Source of the DNA: Promicromonospora thailandica
GTDB lineage: Bacteria; Actinomycetota; Actinomycetes; Actinomycetales; Cellulomonadaceae
Direction: 5' to 3'
DNA: 64,000 nucleotides
Assembly (NCBI RefSeq): GCF_024171955.1
Contig: NZ_JAMTCS010000005.1
Coordinates: forward strand, 186,001 to 250,000
The notes beneath the pieces were generated by a model. That model saw only the letters and a list, made by a program, of their open reading frames with translations, was not told the origin of the DNA and searched no databases. This document shows positions 16,525 to 24,772 of this stretch, piece by piece (within the stretch, counting starts at the first letter, position 1; every line of letters begins with the position of its first letter). Position numbers and translations under genes: made by a program.

Positions 16525-17349
16525 TCAGCCGGCGAGCGCCGCCGACGGCGCGCGGCGGGCCGGGTCGGTGATCCGGTCCATCAGGGTGACGGCGGTGCGG
16601 CGGCTCAGGAGGCGCGACAGCGCGGCGGCCGCACGGTTCCTGCTGCCGTCGACGACGCTCGGGCCCGGGTCGCGGGCGTCGAGGTGGGCGAGGGCCGTCG
16701 CGACGACGTCCTCGGGGGTGCGCTTGCGCGCCCCGGCGGTCGCCTCCTCGGTGCCGACGACGTCGTTGAACTCCGTGCTGGTGGCCCCCGGCGACAGGGC
16801 GAACACGGTCAGGCCGGTGTGCCGCAGCTCCGCCCAGAGCGCCTCGGTGAAGTGCAGCACGAACGCCTTGGTCGCGCTGTAGACGGCCATGCGGGGGCTC
16901 GGCGCGTACGCCGCCATGCTGGCCACGTTGATCAGGAAGCCGTTCCCGGCCGCGAGCAGGTCGGGCAGGAAAGCGTGCGCGATCTGCACGGGCGCCGAGA
17001 CGTCGACGGCGATCTCGCGGGCGAGGCGCTCCGGGTCCTCGTCGCGGAACCGGCCCCAGGTGCCGAAGCCCGCGTTGTTGACGAGGCTCGTCACCACCAC
17101 GCCGTGCCCGTCGACGGCGGCCTTCAGGTCCGCCCCGACGCGGGCGCCGGAGAGGTCGAACGGGACGACGGTCACTGCGGTCCGGTGCCGGGTGCGCAGC
17201 TCGGCCGCGAGCGCCTCCAGGCGGTCGGCGCGCCGGGCGACGAGCACGAGGTCGGCGCCACGTGCGGCGAGCTCGGTGGCGAGGGCCCGGCCGATGCCGG
17301 AGCTGGCTCCGGTGAGCAGGACGGTCTGGGTCGAGTAGTCGATAGCCAT
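16525..17349 (-). CDS. Short-chain dehydrogenase/reductase (classical SDR)
   Basis: This 274-residue protein has TVLLTGASSGIGRALATELA (TGxxxGxG cofactor loop, residues 10-22), LVNNAGFG (NNAG), catalytic Ser in INVASMAAYAPSPRM and the YSATKAF motif (YxxxK). The Arg after the first strand (VARRADR) suggests NADP preference. It resembles DltE/YvaG-type SDRs of unknown substrate. Divergent from a TetR gene with a large palindrome between them, so expression is probably TetR-controlled. Confidence 0.9.
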   Translation of the reverse strand: MAIDYSTQTVLLTGASSGIGRALATELAARGADLVLVARRADRLEALAAELRTRHRTAVTVVPFDLSGARVGADLKAAVDGHGVVVTSLVNNAGFGTWGRFRDEDPERLAREIAVDVSAPVQIAHAFLPDLLAAGNGFLINVASMAAYAPSPRMAVYSATKAFVLHFTEALWAELRHTGLTVFALSPGATSTEFNDVVGTEEATAGARKRTPEDVVATALAHLDARDPGPSVVDGSRNRAAAALSRLLSRRTAVTLMDRITDPARRAPSAALAG

Positions 17350-17360
17350 ATCGACACTGT

Positions 17361-17401
17361 ATGCCTACCTGACACCTGGTGCCAAGTAGGCATCGTAGGA
17401 T
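17361..17401. promoter_or_regulatory. 33-bp palindromic TetR operator plus leaderless promoter
   Basis: Positions 17361-17393 form a dyad centred on T17377 with 14 of 16 paired positions: ATGCCTAC outside and TGACACC/GGTGCCA inside. Immediately after it, TAGGAT (17396-17401) is a -10 box 7 nt before the GTG at 17408, so the TetR mRNA would be leaderless. The dyad covers the -35 region of the regulator and the 5' region of the SDR gene. Confidence 0.72.
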
Positions 17402-17407
17402 AGGCCG

Positions 17408-17980
17408 GTGGCCACAGCATGGGACCGGCAGCGCGCCGCGCTGCGCGAGGAGATCACCGAGACCGCCCGCACGCTCTTCGTCGAGCAGGGTTTCGAGGCG
17501 ACCACGGTCGACCAGATCGCGCAGAGCGCCGGCATCTCGCGGCGGTCGTTCTTCCGCTATTTCGGCACCAAGGAGGACGTGGTGCTGGGCGACCTCAACG
17601 CGCGCGCCGACGCGGTGGCCCGGGCGCTGGAGGCGCGGCCGGCGGACGAGGATCCCTGGACCGCCCTGCGCGCGGCGATGCTGGACTCCCGCAGCGAGAC
17701 GTTCACCGACGTGCGCTCGGACCTGGCGCTCTCACGGATGATGCGGGACACGCCGTCGCTGCGGGCGCGCAAGGTCGAGAAGCGCCAGTACTGGAGCGAG
17801 GTCCTGACCCCCCTGGTCGCCGAGCGGATCACCGAGGGGGACGTGACGGTGCGCGCCGCCGCCGTCGTCGCCGGCGTGCTGGCGTGCGTCGACATCGCCT
17901 CGGACGTCTGGGTCGAGTCCGAGGGCACGGCGGACATGGAGGCGGTCTACGACGAGGCCGTCACCGCGCTCCGCGGCTGA
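17408..17980 (+). CDS. TetR-family transcriptional regulator
   Basis: This 190-residue regulator has the HTH TARTLFVEQGFEATTVDQIAQSAGISRRSFFRYFGTKEDV at residues 15-55 and an all-helical ligand domain like TetR_C_17/MftR-type proteins. The GTG start is 7 nt downstream of a -10 box (leaderless). It is divergent from the SDR gene and likely represses it and itself through the palindrome at 17361. It is convergent with the next TetR gene, 12 bp away. Confidence 0.92.
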   Translation: MATAWDRQRAALREEITETARTLFVEQGFEATTVDQIAQSAGISRRSFFRYFGTKEDVVLGDLNARADAVARALEARPADEDPWTALRAAMLDSRSETFTDVRSDLALSRMMRDTPSLRARKVEKRQYWSEVLTPLVAERITEGDVTVRAAAVVAGVLACVDIASDVWVESEGTADMEAVYDEAVTALRG

Positions 17981-17992
17981 CCGCGGAGCGCC

Positions 17993-18604
17993 TCAACCCT
18001 GGGGCGCCGCACCGCGGAGCGCCTGGTCGACCAGGCGCGGGACGAGGGCTTCGTCGAACGGCACCCGCAGCACGAGCAGGCGGTGGTAGCAGGCGCCCCA
18101 GAGGTGGTCGACGACGATGTCGAGGTCGGCGTCGGCACGCAGCTGCCCCTGCCTCTGCGCCGCGCGGAGCCGCTCGCGGGCCAGCTCACGCCGCGGCTGG
18201 GCGTACCCCTCGGCCCAGGCTCGGGCGACGTGCGGGTCGGTCTGCGCGGCGCCGACCAGCTGTGACACCGGAGCCGCCGCACCCTCGTGGGTCATCAGGC
18301 GCACGAAGGCCGTCAGCTGGGTGACGAGGTCGGCGCGCAGGTCTCCGGTGTCCGGGAACGTGAGCACCCGCGCGCTCCGGGCGAAGTACGCCTCGGCGGC
18401 GAGCGCACCCGGCGAGGGCCACCACTTGTACAGCGTGACCTTGCTCGACCCCGCCTCACGGGCCACCCGGTCGAACGTCACCGCGGGCAGCCCCTCCTCC
18501 AGGAGCAGCCGCCCGGTCGCGGTGAGCACCGCCGAGCGCACCTCGGCAGCCGGCCTGCGACCTCGGCCTCGTCGGGCACCTGCGGACTGTTCCGTCATCG
18601 CCAC
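17993..18604 (-). CDS. TetR-family transcriptional regulator
   Basis: This 203-residue regulator has the N-terminal motif RSAVLTATGRLLLEEGLPAVTFDRVAREAGSSKVTLYKWWPS, the HTH of the TetR subgroup with KWWxS in the recognition helix, and a TetR_C_16-like ligand domain. It is divergent from the sugar dehydrogenase lipoprotein at 18695. A CTTGTACATT dyad in the shared intergenic region is its likely operator. Confidence 0.92.
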   Translation of the reverse strand: MAMTEQSAGARRGRGRRPAAEVRSAVLTATGRLLLEEGLPAVTFDRVAREAGSSKVTLYKWWPSPGALAAEAYFARSARVLTFPDTGDLRADLVTQLTAFVRLMTHEGAAAPVSQLVGAAQTDPHVARAWAEGYAQPRRELARERLRAAQRQGQLRADADLDIVVDHLWGACYHRLLVLRVPFDEALVPRLVDQALRGAAPQG

Positions 18605-18631
18605 TCCCTCTTCAAACCCTCATATGAACCT

Positions 18632-18666
18632 CTTGTACATTTCGCCGATCCTCGTTAATGTACAAG
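18632..18666. promoter_or_regulatory. Inverted repeat operator CTTGTACATT-N15-AATGTACAAG
   Basis: Two exact 10-nt complementary half-sites (18632-18641 and 18657-18666) lie in the AT-rich 90-bp gap between the TetR gene and the dehydrogenase gene. This architecture fits control of both promoters by the TetR protein encoded at 17993. Confidence 0.68.
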
Positions 18667-18694
18667 TTGTTCACATCGTAGCAAGGAGCCGCTC

Positions 18695-19867
18695 ATGTCC
18701 ACGCCACCCCCCACCCGCCGGCCGGTCCGCGCTCCTGCGGCGGCCGCCTGCCTCGCCATCGGCCTGACCCTCGGACCGACCCTCGCCGCGTGCACCGCCG
18801 CGCCCGGCGGACCGACGACGCCGTCGGCCGCCATACCCGACGCCGCGACCAACGACGCGTCCCCCGCCGCGACCCTGGGCGAACCGACCGAGCTGACCAC
18901 GGGCCTGGAGGCCCCCTGGGGCCTGACGTTCCTGCCTGACGGGACGGCGCTCGTCGCGGAACGGATCAGCGGGCGCATCCTGCGCGTGCCGGCCGACGGC
19001 GGCGACGTCCGGGAGGTCGGCGTGGTCCCGGACGTGGACGTCACCTCGGAGGGCGGGCTGCTCGGCATCGCCGCCTCCCCCGGCTTCACGCGGGACCGCA
19101 CCGTCTACGCCTCGGTGTCCGGGGCGGACGAGAACCGGATCGTCGCGCTCACGGTGGCCGACGACTTCACCTCCCTCACGGTCGACCGCGTGCTGCTCGA
19201 CGGCATCGGCACCGCCGACCGGCACCACGGCGGACGCCTCGCCGTCGGCCCGGACGGGCACCTCTGGATCGGGACCGGCGACGCCTTCGACCCCGAGAAC
19301 GCCGCCGACGACGACTCCCTCAACGGCAAGATCCTGCGCATCGCGACCGACGGCTCGGTACCGCCCGACAACCCCGGGGAATCACCGATCTGGTCGAGCG
19401 GGCACCGCAACGTACAGGGCCTCGCCTTCGGTCCGGACGGCACGGCCTACGCCTCGGAGCTCGGCCACCGCACGTGGGACGAGGTCAACGTGCTCCGCCC
19501 CGGCCGGGACTACGGCTGGCCCGAGACCGAGGGCATCGCGGGCGACACGGGCGAGCCACCGATCGCCACGATCCACCCCGACGACGCGAGCCCGTCCGGC
19601 ATGGCCTACGCCGCGGGCTCGCTGTGGATCGGCGCCCTCGGCGGGCAACGGCTCTGGCAGCTCCCGGTCGACGGCGACACCGCCACCGCGGACCCGATCG
19701 AGCACCTCAGCGGCACGTACGGTCGCATCCGGACCGTCGAGGTGGCGCCGGACGGCGCGCTCTGGCTCGTCACGTCGAACACGGACCGTGCGACCTGGGG
19801 TGGCACCGAGCCGCGGCCGGGTGACGACCGGATCCTGCGGGTGGAGGTGTCCGAACCGGGGACGTGA
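18695..19867 (+). CDS. PQQ-type sugar (glucose/sorbosone) dehydrogenase lipoprotein
   Basis: This 390-residue protein has a lipoprotein signal ending [13 protein letters not shown] (Cys near residue 32) and a six-bladed propeller with [82 protein letters not shown] and [22 protein letters not shown]. These are the hallmarks of the soluble quinoprotein glucose dehydrogenase (GSDH) family, including the catalytic His (RHHGGR) and the calcium/PQQ-contacting residues. It oxidises aldoses or related compounds outside the cell if PQQ is available. The divergent TetR (17993) probably controls it. Confidence 0.9.
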   Translation: MSTPPPTRRPVRAPAAAACLAIGLTLGPTLAACTAAPGGPTTPSAAIPDAATNDASPAATLGEPTELTTGLEAPWGLTFLPDGTALVAERISGRILRVPADGGDVREVGVVPDVDVTSEGGLLGIAASPGFTRDRTVYASVSGADENRIVALTVADDFTSLTVDRVLLDGIGTADRHHGGRLAVGPDGHLWIGTGDAFDPENAADDDSLNGKILRIATDGSVPPDNPGESPIWSSGHRNVQGLAFGPDGTAYASELGHRTWDEVNVLRPGRDYGWPETEGIAGDTGEPPIATIHPDDASPSGMAYAAGSLWIGALGGQRLWQLPVDGDTATADPIEHLSGTYGRIRTVEVAPDGALWLVTSNTDRATWGGTEPRPGDDRILRVEVSEPGT

Positions 19868-19897
19868 GGGTATCTGTGCAGGTGAGCCGGGTTGTGG

Positions 19898-20335
19898 TCA
19901 TCCCCGTGCACCCCTCCGAACCGGACCGAGCGTGAACAGCAGCGTCGCGAGGGCGGTCGCGGCCAGCAGCGCGAAGCCCACGCCGTAGTCGCCGTTGAAC
20001 TGGTACACCGCGCCCATGATCAGCGGCGGCACGAACCCGCCGAGCCCGCCGGCCGCGCCGACGACGCCGGTCACCGCACCCACGGTGTGGGCGGGCGCGA
20101 GCTTCGCCACCAGTGCGAACGTGGCGCCGGACGACGCACCGAGCGCCGCCGCCAGGCCGAGGAACGCCAGGGTGCCCACGGGCACGAGGCCCGGCTGGAA
20201 CGCGACGACGGCGGCGAGCAGCGTGACCGCCGTGAAGCACCAGACGGACACGTTCACCGGGCCGAGCCGGTCGGACAGCGCGCCACCCACCAGGCGCATC
20301 ACCACGGCGAGCACGACGAATCCGGCGGTGCGCAT
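19898..20335 (-). pseudogene. C-terminal remnant of a NarK/NNP-type nitrate/nitrite transporter
   Basis: The 145-residue frame contains TM helices 7-12 of an MFS nitrate/nitrite porter: MRTAGFVVLAVVMRLVGGALSDRLG (loop motif), SSGATFALVAKLAP, VGAVTGVVGAAGGLGGFVPPL (the NNP signature GxxGxxGGLGG) and YGVGFALLAATALA. Full proteins are about 420 residues with twelve helices. The frame continues upstream without a start as VRHLAAADAAMRT, which looks like an N-terminal segment joined directly to the middle, so an internal deletion removed the first half. The DUF4259 gene abuts it at 20379. It is most likely non-functional. Confidence 0.75.
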
Positions 20336-20378
20336 CGCGGCGTCGGCGGCCGCCAGGTGCCGAACCTGACCAGGACGG

Positions 20379-20792
20379 TCAGGGGCCGATGAGATGCTGC
20401 CGGAGCTGTCGTAGGTCCGCGACCGCGGCGTTCGCGTGACCCAGCCACTCGCGGAAGATCTCAGGCCCGGCCTCGTGCCACAGGTCGTACTCCTCGGAAC
20501 CGGGTCTCAGGACCTTGTCGGTCTGGTCCAGCAGCCATGCCGCACGGGCGCCGTCGATGGTCCGGTGGATCAGCTCACGGGTCATGCCATCGGTCACGGG
20601 CATCTCCCGCAGCCCGTGACCGGCCAGCGTGAGCTCGATCAGCGTCAGGACGCCGCAGCCGACCTCATGACTGATCTCTACCTCCTCAAGGCCTCTGCGG
20701 AGGTCGTCGAGCTCGAAACGGTCGAGGACGATGTCGTCGAGCAGGTCCAGCGCGGAGTCGTTCTCGAACAAGCCAGTTCCCCATGCACCCAT
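20379..20792 (-). CDS. DUF4259 domain protein
   Basis: From ATG 20792 this is 137 residues, beginning MGAWGTGLFENDSALDLLDD, the diagnostic start of DUF4259 (WGxGxFENDxALDW-like). An upstream in-frame ATG adds only low-similarity residues. It is a small soluble helical protein, often found as an immunity-like or stand-alone protein in actinobacteria. No catalytic function is known. Its 3' end joins the NarK remnant. Confidence 0.82.
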   Translation of the reverse strand: MGAWGTGLFENDSALDLLDDIVLDRFELDDLRRGLEEVEISHEVGCGVLTLIELTLAGHGLREMPVTDGMTRELIHRTIDGARAAWLLDQTDKVLRPGSEEYDLWHEAGPEIFREWLGHANAAVADLRQLRQHLIGP

Positions 20793-20856
20793 GCCGCAGA
20801 CCATAGGCGTGACCACCGGCCTCCGGGTGCGGGGCGCGAACGGGCATCATGCGACT

Positions 20857-21213
20857 GTGGAGCACCGCATCGACCTCGACGTCCTTGCCGACCGTCTGCA
20901 GCCGACAATGGACGGCTGGAAGCACCGAGCCACCGTGAGCCGGCTGACCTGGCGCGACGAAGCGTCAGCCTGGCCGCAGGCGATCACCCCGGACCGCTCG
21001 ACCGTTCAGGTGCCGGAGTCCCTGGGGTTCACCGTCCAGGAGCACGGGTCGGACTACGTGCTCCAGACGGTGGTCTGGACCGGTGGCTGGGTGGACGTCG
21101 GCTACCTGATCGACGACGAGGTCTACACGTTCACCCCCGTGTTCAACGACGTCGAGGAGGTCTACGAGGCCGTGGTCAAGGACGTCGAGGAGTTCATCGC
21201 GACCTCCGCATGA
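20857..21213 (+). CDS. Hypothetical protein
   Basis: Starting at GTG 20857 the protein is 118 residues (VEHRIDLDVLADRLQPTMDG). It has Trp-rich beta-type segments (YVLQTVVWTGGWVDVGYLIDDEVYTFTPVF) and an acidic C-terminal helix (VEEVYEAVVKDVEEFI). The family is not recognised. It is divergent from DUF4259, and a further hypothetical gene follows 42 bp downstream. The size and lack of membrane segments suit an immunity or adaptor protein, but that is only a guess. Confidence 0.7.
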   Translation: MEHRIDLDVLADRLQPTMDGWKHRATVSRLTWRDEASAWPQAITPDRSTVQVPESLGFTVQEHGSDYVLQTVVWTGGWVDVGYLIDDEVYTFTPVFNDVEEVYEAVVKDVEEFIATSA

Positions 21214-21255
21214 CCACCGGGGCATCGAACACCGCTGGACGCTAGCGTTCGTGGT

Positions 21256-21729
21256 GTGCCGCCCTGCCTCGACGTCTACGTGTGGGTTCGGACCACCGAC
21301 CGGCCGTCCGTGCTCGCCACCTTCATCGATCACTACGTCGACTCCGAGAACCCCGGCGATCCGCGCTTGGACTCGTTGGTGCGTGCACTGGTCGACGAGC
21401 GTCCGACCACCGACGACCTCGAAGCACTTGCGGACCTGCACCGGGACCCCGACGCGTCGCCAGCGTTCTCCGTCTACCTCCGTGCGCGAACCCACTACGG
21501 AGCTGTCGTGACACTCACCGAGGAGGGCGATCTGGTTCTCGGGCTCTCGCTCGACGATCCCCTCGACGACCCCGACGTCGCGGTTCGGGGCGCCGAGCTG
21601 ATCGTCGAGCTGCGGAACGAGTTCCAGGCGGTCGCCGGTCTCGCCGGCGTCGAGCTCCCGCCTCCGCAGTCCGCTTCGGAGTGGCGGGACGAGGTTCAGG
21701 TGATGCTTCGCGACGGTGAGCCCCCGTGA
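21256..21729 (+). CDS. Hypothetical acidic protein
   Basis: This 157-residue protein starts at GTG 21256. VYVWVRTTDRPSVLATFIDHYVD and GAVVTLTEEGDLVLGLSLDDPLDDPDVAV suggest an alpha/beta domain rich in Asp/Glu. The family is not recognised. It probably forms a small transcription unit with the gene at 20857. The GNAT remnant begins 20 bp after its stop (GTG 21749). Confidence 0.68.
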   Translation: MPPCLDVYVWVRTTDRPSVLATFIDHYVDSENPGDPRLDSLVRALVDERPTTDDLEALADLHRDPDASPAFSVYLRARTHYGAVVTLTEEGDLVLGLSLDDPLDDPDVAVRGAELIVELRNEFQAVAGLAGVELPPPQSASEWRDEVQVMLRDGEPP

Positions 21730-21748
21730 GGTGCGGCAGGATCGGTGC

Positions 21749-22288
21749 GTGACCATCGTGCTTCGACCGTGGACCGGTCAGGACAACGTCGGTGCGTCTG
21801 CGGTCGAGCTTCGGCACGGGACCGCGTGGATGTACTACTGGCTGTCGCCCGAGGCACGCGGAAAGAGATATGCGGCGGGCGCGCTCGCCGCGGTCTCCAG
21901 CTGGGCCTTCGCCAGCGGGCTGTACCGACTTGAGCTCGGGCACCGGGTGAACAACCCGGCGTCCTGCCGAGTCGCGACCAGGGCAGGATTTCAGGCTGAA
22001 GGTATCGAGCAGGAGAAGCTCAGGTACGGCACCATCCGGTACGACGTCGAGACAAAAGTCGCGCAGACGCCTCCACCCTCCGTGGGCCTCAGCCCCCCAG
22101 ATCGACCCGAGGCGGCGCGCTGCGCCGCTCCCGCCGGACGCGCCGAGACGGAGGCGACCGGCGACCTGACCGGTCCGCGCACTGTTACGGATACCAGGCC
22201 TGAAGCGCCATCTCGGCCACTTCGTCGAGCTGTTCACGGTCGACACCGGTGGCCGCCTGGACAGCGATGCCGAACGCCACGGACATGA
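21749..22288 (+). pseudogene. GNAT acetyltransferase with internal deletion and degraded C-terminus
   Basis: The frame opens VTIVLRPWTGQDN, the usual start of a RimJ/RimL-type GNAT. It then jumps directly to the acetyl-CoA core (AWMYYWLSPEARGKRYAAGALAAV, the RxxGxA-like pyrophosphate loop here RGKRYAAG) and RLELGHRVNNPASCRVATRAGF. About 60 residues that normally lie between are missing, and the RG-G-A loop is altered to RGKRYA. The C-terminal 60 residues run into low-complexity sequence antisense to the TetR gene (overlap from 22185). A truncated but active enzyme cannot be excluded. Confidence 0.55.
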
Positions 22289-22790
22289 CATACCGAGAGA
22301 GCCGGCCGGGGTCTGCGTCGCCCGGCAGGTCCCCCTCGTCGACGGCCCGCCGGAACCGCTCCTCCAGCATCCTGCCGCCCGCCTGCCGCCAGGCCACGAG
22401 CACATCGCGCGCGCCCCGGCCGCCGTCACCGGATGCGAGCGCCGCCTGGACCCCGAGGCACCCGTGCGGGCTGTCGGGAAGAGTCGTGGCGCGCGCGGCA
22501 CCATGCAGCCACGCCTCGACCACCGCCCGTGCGGTCGGCTCGGTCAATGCTTTCGACGCGTAGGACGCGGGCCCGGAGGAGTAGAGATCCAGGGCCTTTC
22601 GGAACAGCTGTTCCTTGTTGCCGAACGCCGCGTACATGCTCGTCTTGGTGATTCCCATGGCCCCGGTGAGGTCCGTGAGACTCGACCCCTCGTATCCGCG
22701 CTCCCAGAACACTCGCAGGGCGCGGTCCAGGGCAACGTCGATGTCGAACTCCCGCGGGCGCCCCATGACGCCACTACGTACAGCAGCCAT
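22185..22790 (-). CDS. TetR-family transcriptional regulator (AcrR/NemR-like)
   Basis: This is a 201-residue regulator from ATG 22790; a second ATG at 22766 (MGRPREFD) is equally plausible. [20 protein letters not shown] followed by [32 protein letters not shown] is the GRPREFD-type TetR N-terminus and HTH. The C-terminal domain includes [14 protein letters not shown], the Cys-containing segment seen in TetR_C_6 members. It is divergent from the SnoaL-like gene at 22985, and the AT-richer gap with a GTACACGTCGGTAC near-palindrome (22800-22813) is a possible operator. Confidence 0.88.
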   Translation of the reverse strand: MAAVRSGVMGRPREFDIDVALDRALRVFWERGYEGSSLTDLTGAMGITKTSMYAAFGNKEQLFRKALDLYSSGPASYASKALTEPTARAVVEAWLHGAARATTLPDSPHGCLGVQAALASGDGGRGARDVLVAWRQAGGRMLEERFRRAVDEGDLPGDADPGRLSRYVMSVAFGIAVQAATGVDREQLDEVAEMALQAWYP

Positions 22791-22984
22791 CCGACTATCG
22801 TACACGTCGGTACAGATGTGCTCACAGAGCCCGCCCGTGCCGCACCGTCCACTTACGTACCGACCGGAATAAAAGTCGGATGCTGGCGTTGAACGCCTGT
22901 GTCGTGGTCACCGGCATGGCAAGCAGAGGCCGGACCCACGAGACAAGACGCTGCCCACACGGGTGGCACTACGAAAGGACACCC

Positions 22985-23377
22985 ATGCCTGACATCGACC
23001 TGCGCGCGTTCTACGAGCGCTACATCGGAGCGCTCAACGCCCACCAGTTCGACCGGATGGACGAGTTCATCAACGACGAGGTCATCCTGAACAGCGTGCC
23101 CGGCACCAGGGACGACGTGGTCGCCGTCCTGACCGGCGACGCACAGGCCGTGCCCGACTTCCACTGGGAGCTGCAGGAGATCGCCTTCGACGGCGACCGG
23201 ATCGGCGCGCGCCTGATCAACACGGGTACGCCCGTCCAGGAGTGGCTCGGCGTCACCCCCACCGGGGCCTCGTTCGAGATCGTCGAGTACGCCATCTACC
23301 AGGTGCGCGACGGCCGCTTCAGCACCATGTCGGCCCTGCACGACGCCGAGGTGCTGCGGCGGCAGCTCGCCGGATGA
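22985..23377 (+). CDS. SnoaL-like / ester cyclase family protein
   Basis: This is 130 residues from ATG 22985, preceded by [35 protein letters not shown], then [24 protein letters not shown] and [19 protein letters not shown] give the NTF2-like cone-shaped alpha+beta barrel of the SnoaL/polyketide cyclase group. Such proteins cyclise or isomerise small hydrophobic compounds, or act as accessory proteins. The substrate is unknown. It is probably regulated by the divergent TetR. Confidence 0.85.
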   Translation: MPDIDLRAFYERYIGALNAHQFDRMDEFINDEVILNSVPGTRDDVVAVLTGDAQAVPDFHWELQEIAFDGDRIGARLINTGTPVQEWLGVTPTGASFEIVEYAIYQVRDGRFSTMSALHDAEVLRRQLAG

Positions 23378-23409
23378 CCTGATCTCCGCGGAACACACCT
23401 CCAGCGACA

Positions 23410-23455
23410 GGAACCCCGCCTGACCGGAGCATCCGCTCTGGTCAAGCGGGGTTCC
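23410..23455. terminator. Hairpin terminator, copy 1 of a repeated structure
   Basis: Arms 23410-23425 and 23440-23455 (GGAACCCCGCCTGACC and its partner) pair at 15 of 16 positions around a 14-nt loop. It lies between the convergent SnoaL-like and DUF899 genes. The same stem with nearly the same loop occurs at 24584-24629. Confidence 0.75.
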
Positions 23456-23458
23456 GAC

Positions 23459-24313
23459 CTAGTGTCCGTGCTCGTGGCAACGGCATGCGCCGGCCTCGTC
23501 GGCTCCGTCGTCGACGCCGTACTCGTCGGGCAGCCGGAGCCCGGGACTGCCGACCTGGAGGCCGAGCGGAGTGGCACGACCCCGCGGCTCCTCCCACTCC
23601 TCCTGCCGACCCAGGGCCGTGAGGTCGAGGTACGGGATCCCGTAGTGGAACCCCTCGATCCCCCGGCCGAACGCGGAGTAGGTGTGGAAGACGTCGTCGT
23701 CGACCCGGAGGAACGCGCTGATGCCGGGGTAGTCGCCGGGCGTACGCCAGCCCGTGCCCCACGGTGTGCCGGCTTCGGCGAGCTCCTCCTCGGTGCGGTA
23801 GTGGACCAGCACCGGGGCGACCGACGGGTCGATCGACGTGTGGAAGTCGTAGTTGAAGTCAGTCCCGAACGACGAGTACCAGGGGAAGGTCCAGCCCATC
23901 CGATCCTGGTACGCGGCGATCGTCTCGTAGGGCGCCCGGCTCACGGCGACGAGCGTCGTGCCGCGGACGTGCAGCTGCCGCAGGTGGGACGGGATCTGGT
24001 CGGCGGCCGACGCACAGCTCGGACAACCGGTGTCGCGAGGGTGCTCGGTGCCGTCGTCGTCCACGTCGTAGAGCCACATGAAGTGGTGCATCACGAGCTG
24101 TCGGCGTCCGTCGAACAGGTCGAGCAGGCTCACCGGACCGTCGGGGCCCACGAAGGTGTACGGCTTGTCCACGCGGACCATGGGGAGCCGTCGGCGATCC
24201 GCGTTCACGCGATCGCGGAGGCGCGTGAGCTCCTTCTCCTGGGCCAGCAGCTCCCGGCGTGCGGCGAGCCACTCCTCGGACGACACCACCTCGGGCAGGT
24301 TCTCCATCGGCAT
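23459..24313 (-). CDS. DUF899 family thioredoxin-fold protein
   Basis: This 284-residue protein starts at ATG 24313 behind CAGGAGGA. DUF899 motifs are clear: VVSSEEWLAARRELLAQEKELTRLRDRV, YTFVGPDGPVSLLDLFDGRRQLVMHHFMW, DTGCPSCASAADQI (CPSC), LVAVSRAPYETIAAY and GWTFPWYSSFGTDFNYDFH. The family has a thioredoxin-like fold and is often annotated as a putative dithiol-disulfide oxidoreductase; its CPSC supports redox activity. The C-terminus ends in a His/Cys tail CRCHEHGH, a possible metal-binding extension not typical of the family. Confidence 0.88.
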   Translation of the reverse strand: MPMENLPEVVSSEEWLAARRELLAQEKELTRLRDRVNADRRRLPMVRVDKPYTFVGPDGPVSLLDLFDGRRQLVMHHFMWLYDVDDDGTEHPRDTGCPSCASAADQIPSHLRQLHVRGTTLVAVSRAPYETIAAYQDRMGWTFPWYSSFGTDFNYDFHTSIDPSVAPVLVHYRTEEELAEAGTPWGTGWRTPGDYPGISAFLRVDDDVFHTYSAFGRGIEGFHYGIPYLDLTALGRQEEWEEPRGRATPLGLQVGSPGLRLPDEYGVDDGADEAGACRCHEHGH

Positions 24314-24583
24314 GGCTGTTCCTCCTGGCTGGTTCGGTCGGCCCAGGCTATTCCTGGCCCCGGGAGCGCGGCACGGAGTTTCGGTGTCGAGCGCCCGCGC
24401 CGCGTGGATCGCCCGACCACTGACGGTCCCGCGTCCGGGCGGGTCCGCGCAGGCCGGCCTCCGCACATCCGTCCGGCGGGGTTCCCTCGGCGTTTGGACC
24501 TCGGTCGCCTCAGCGAGGGTCTCGGACGCCTCGGGGTGCGCCGGGGGGACGCGATCTGCGGACGACACCTCCTAGACAACGAA

Positions 24584-24629
24584 GAAACCCCGCTTGACCG
24601 GAGCATCTGCCCTGGTCAAGCGGGGTTTC
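24584..24629 (-). terminator. Terminator of tRNA-Ala, copy 2 of a repeated structure
   Basis: Arms 24584-24599 and 24614-24629 (GAAACCCCGCTTGACC) are perfect complements, 6 bp beyond the 3' end of the tRNA-Ala gene on the minus strand. On that strand the stem is followed by TTCGTTGT, a modest T-rich tail. The near-identical hairpin at 23410 suggests duplication or convergent use of one efficient terminator. Confidence 0.78.
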
Positions 24630-24635
24630 CGTCTG

Positions 24636-24708
24636 TGGAGCTAGGGGGATTCGAACCCCCGACCTTCTCATTGCGAACGAGACGCGCTACCAACTGCGCC
24701 ATAGCCCC
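24636..24708 (-). tRNA. tRNA-Ala (anticodon CGC)
   Basis: The minus strand folds into a full cloverleaf of 73 nt. Acceptor GGGGCTA pairs with TAGCTCC, the D-arm is GCGC...GCGC, the anticodon stem TCTCG/TGAGA encloses loop TTCGCAA (anticodon CGC), and the T-arm is GGGGG-TTCGAAT-CCCCC with discriminator A. It reads GCG codons, which are frequent in this GC-rich genome. CCA is not encoded. Confidence 0.96.
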
Positions 24709-24772
24709 TCGGACTGCAGAAGAGTAGCACTTCACCGCCGGTGCCTCGCAACTCGATCCCGTGTCGCGCAGG

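Noticed and set aside
18620-18626. CATATG at 18621-18626 as a separate operator
   Set aside because: A six-base palindrome alone is not informative; the CTTGTACATT dyad beside it is much stronger.
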